Of a stretch of DNA of 33,550 bases, positions 32,619 to 33,550 are shown one piece after another. The stretch comes from Anaerolineae bacterium. Its GTDB lineage: Bacteria; Chloroflexota; Anaerolineae; Aggregatilineales; Phototrophicaceae. Position 1 is the first letter of the stretch; the number at the start of each line of letters is the position of its first letter. The position numbers and the translations under genes are program-made. The stretch lies in the NCBI GenBank assembly GCA_022842885.1, contig JALHOR010000062.1, positions 1 through 33,550 on the forward strand, written 5' to 3'. The notes under the pieces are model-generated. The model did no database searches and had not been told where the DNA came from. It was given only the letters and a program-made list of their open reading frames with translations.

Positions 32619-33428
32619 ATGGTTGAAATTCGTCCTAGCTATGGTCTCGCTACCCTACACCATCTCTTTGAAACAACTGCTGCCCAAAATCGCGCTGCGT
32701 TTATGCCGTATTGGGCGATTGGCTACCCGGATTATGATACATCGCTGGAGATAATCACAGCATTATCGGCAATTGGCGCAGATGGCTTTGAGATTGGTAT
32801 TCCATTCAGCGACCCCATTGCCGATGGCATGATGGTACAAACCGCCACGCAAATCGCGCTAGAAAATGGCATCACGGTCAAAAAATGCTTAGAGGCAGTG
32901 CAAACCCTTCGCAGTCGCGGACTCACGCAACCAATGATGGTCATGGGCTATTTGAATCCATTATTGGCTTATGGCGCGGAAAAATTGGTGATGGATGCCA
33001 AAGCCGCCGGAGCCGATGGCTTTATCGTCCCGGATTTACCGCCAGAAGAAGCGCATTATTTCGCCCAATATTGCCAACGTGAAAATATGGCACTGGTCTT
33101 TTTTCTCGCCCCCACCAGCAGCGAAAAACGAATGCAGTTGGTCAGCGAGAATGCCACAGGTTTCATTTACACTGTCGCACAAGTGGGTGTCACCGGCGCA
33201 CGGGATACTTTGTCCGAAGAATTGCCCGAATTTATTGCCAATGTGCGTCAACAAACCAGCACGCCGTTGGTCTTGGGCTTTGGCATCAGCAAGCCGGAAC
33301 ATGCCCGCACGGTGAATCCGATGGTCAACGGTTTTATCGTTGCTAGTGCTTTGCTGCGCGAACATCATCACAACGGCAAAGAGGCGGCAATAGCGTTGGC
33401 AAAAGCGATTCGGGCAGCGATTGAATAG
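32619..33428 (+). CDS. trpA: Tryptophan synthase alpha subunit
   Basis: A 269-aa TIM-barrel subunit that cleaves indole-glycerol phosphate. Catalytic Glu58 (Phe-Glu-Ile-Gly-Ile-Pro-Phe-Ser-Asp-Pro) and Asp69 (Ile-Ala-Asp-Gly) are in the right register, 11 residues apart as in E. coli (49/60). The later Val-Gly-Val-Thr-Gly-Ala-Arg and Gly-Phe-Gly-Ile-Ser phosphate-site motifs are present. ATG 32619 is used because GAAGGA lies about eight bases upstream; the open-frame TTG at 32613 would leave only two. The gene after trpB in most bacteria, here it is ~1.8 kb away. Confidence 0.96.
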   Translation: MVEIRPSYGLATLHHLFETTAAQNRAAFMPYWAIGYPDYDTSLEIITALSAIGADGFEIGIPFSDPIADGMMVQTATQIALENGITVKKCLEAVQTLRSRGLTQPMMVMGYLNPLLAYGAEKLVMDAKAAGADGFIVPDLPPEEAHYFAQYCQRENMALVFFLAPTSSEKRMQLVSENATGFIYTVAQVGVTGARDTLSEELPEFIANVRQQTSTPLVLGFGISKPEHARTVNPMVNGFIVASALLREHHHNGKEAAIALAKAIRAAIE

Positions 33429-33550
33429 CTGTTAGCTGTTCTTATCAACCAACGTTTTTCATGAATAAAGAGTGGAGATAAGAGGCCAAGGTCGTCCTTG
33501 GCTAAATTCTGAAATTAACCAATCCCACCCAATACGAAAGTAACTTAATT
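33429..33550. other. Non-coding tail of window
   Basis: No open frame of interest. A 7-bp hairpin (33485-33491 with 33496-33502, GCCAAGG/CCTTGGC, four-base loop) lies ~55 bases after trpA. It lacks a T run, so it is not a clear intrinsic terminator, although it could end the transcript in a factor-dependent way. Confidence 0.45.

Noticed and set aside
33485..33502. Hairpin after trpA as an intrinsic terminator
   Set aside because: No T run follows it, so I kept it only as a note.

Overview
The window reads as a chromosomal segment of a Chloroflexota bacterium, probably of the Anaerolineae type. This is an inference from protein style: several secreted proteins carry Pro/Thr-rich linkers between CARDB, bacterial SH3 or M23 domains, and there is a tryptophan T-box leader together with PPK2, PolX and an NFACT/RqcH protein. 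No rRNA, CRISPR array, transposase or phage module was seen. Genes are tightly packed and often overlap by 4-8 bases.

Layout. (1) 1-4110: the end of a CARDB-type surface protein, then a three-gene minus-strand operon (lipoprotein, SH3/zinc-ribbon membrane protein, M23 metallopeptidase lipoprotein) that looks like a cell-envelope module. (2) 4174-6633: an O-antigen-ligase-like membrane protein with TPR repeats, then tRNA-Arg(CCG) and a strong bidirectional terminator. (3) 6646-8298: a 550-aa orphan protein with an N-terminal LQR-IGNR motif of the kind found in proteins associated with extracellular contractile injection systems (eCIS). (4) 8443-13950: a plus-strand polysaccharide cluster with a membrane-anchored glycosidase-like protein, a solitary solute-binding protein and three glycosyltransferases (two GT4-like, one GT9). 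(5) 13962-19420: a Uma2 remnant, then a minus-strand housekeeping block of PPK2, RqcH/NFACT, PolX, an orphan antitoxin-like protein and a Nudix hydrolase.

(6) 19485-33428: a complete tryptophan pathway in the order trpE-G-D-C-F-B-A, interrupted by unrelated genes. It is led by a well-formed tryptophan T-box: UGG specifier, canonical T-box bulge ending in C to match a G discriminator, and mutually exclusive antiterminator and terminator hairpins. The intruders are a histidine-phosphatase-like protein whose catalytic His is Pro (between trpE and trpG), an HNH nuclease (between trpG and trpD), two antisense SAF-like genes (between trpC and trpF), an SH3 protein, a Nudix hydrolase and a small broken ORF (between trpF and trpB), and an alpha/beta hydrolase plus a DUF1963 protein (between trpB and trpA).

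Together the trp enzymes convert chorismate to tryptophan. TrpE/TrpG make anthranilate, TrpD adds phosphoribosyl, TrpF and TrpC form indole-glycerol phosphate, and TrpA/TrpB make tryptophan. The T-box would let uncharged tRNA-Trp switch on at least trpE-G-D-C. No trp-type control signal was found for trpF, trpB or trpA. The most unusual items are the pseudo-phosphatase inside the operon, the split of trpB from trpA, the orphan eCIS-like protein, and an RBS-masking hairpin in front of one SAF gene.
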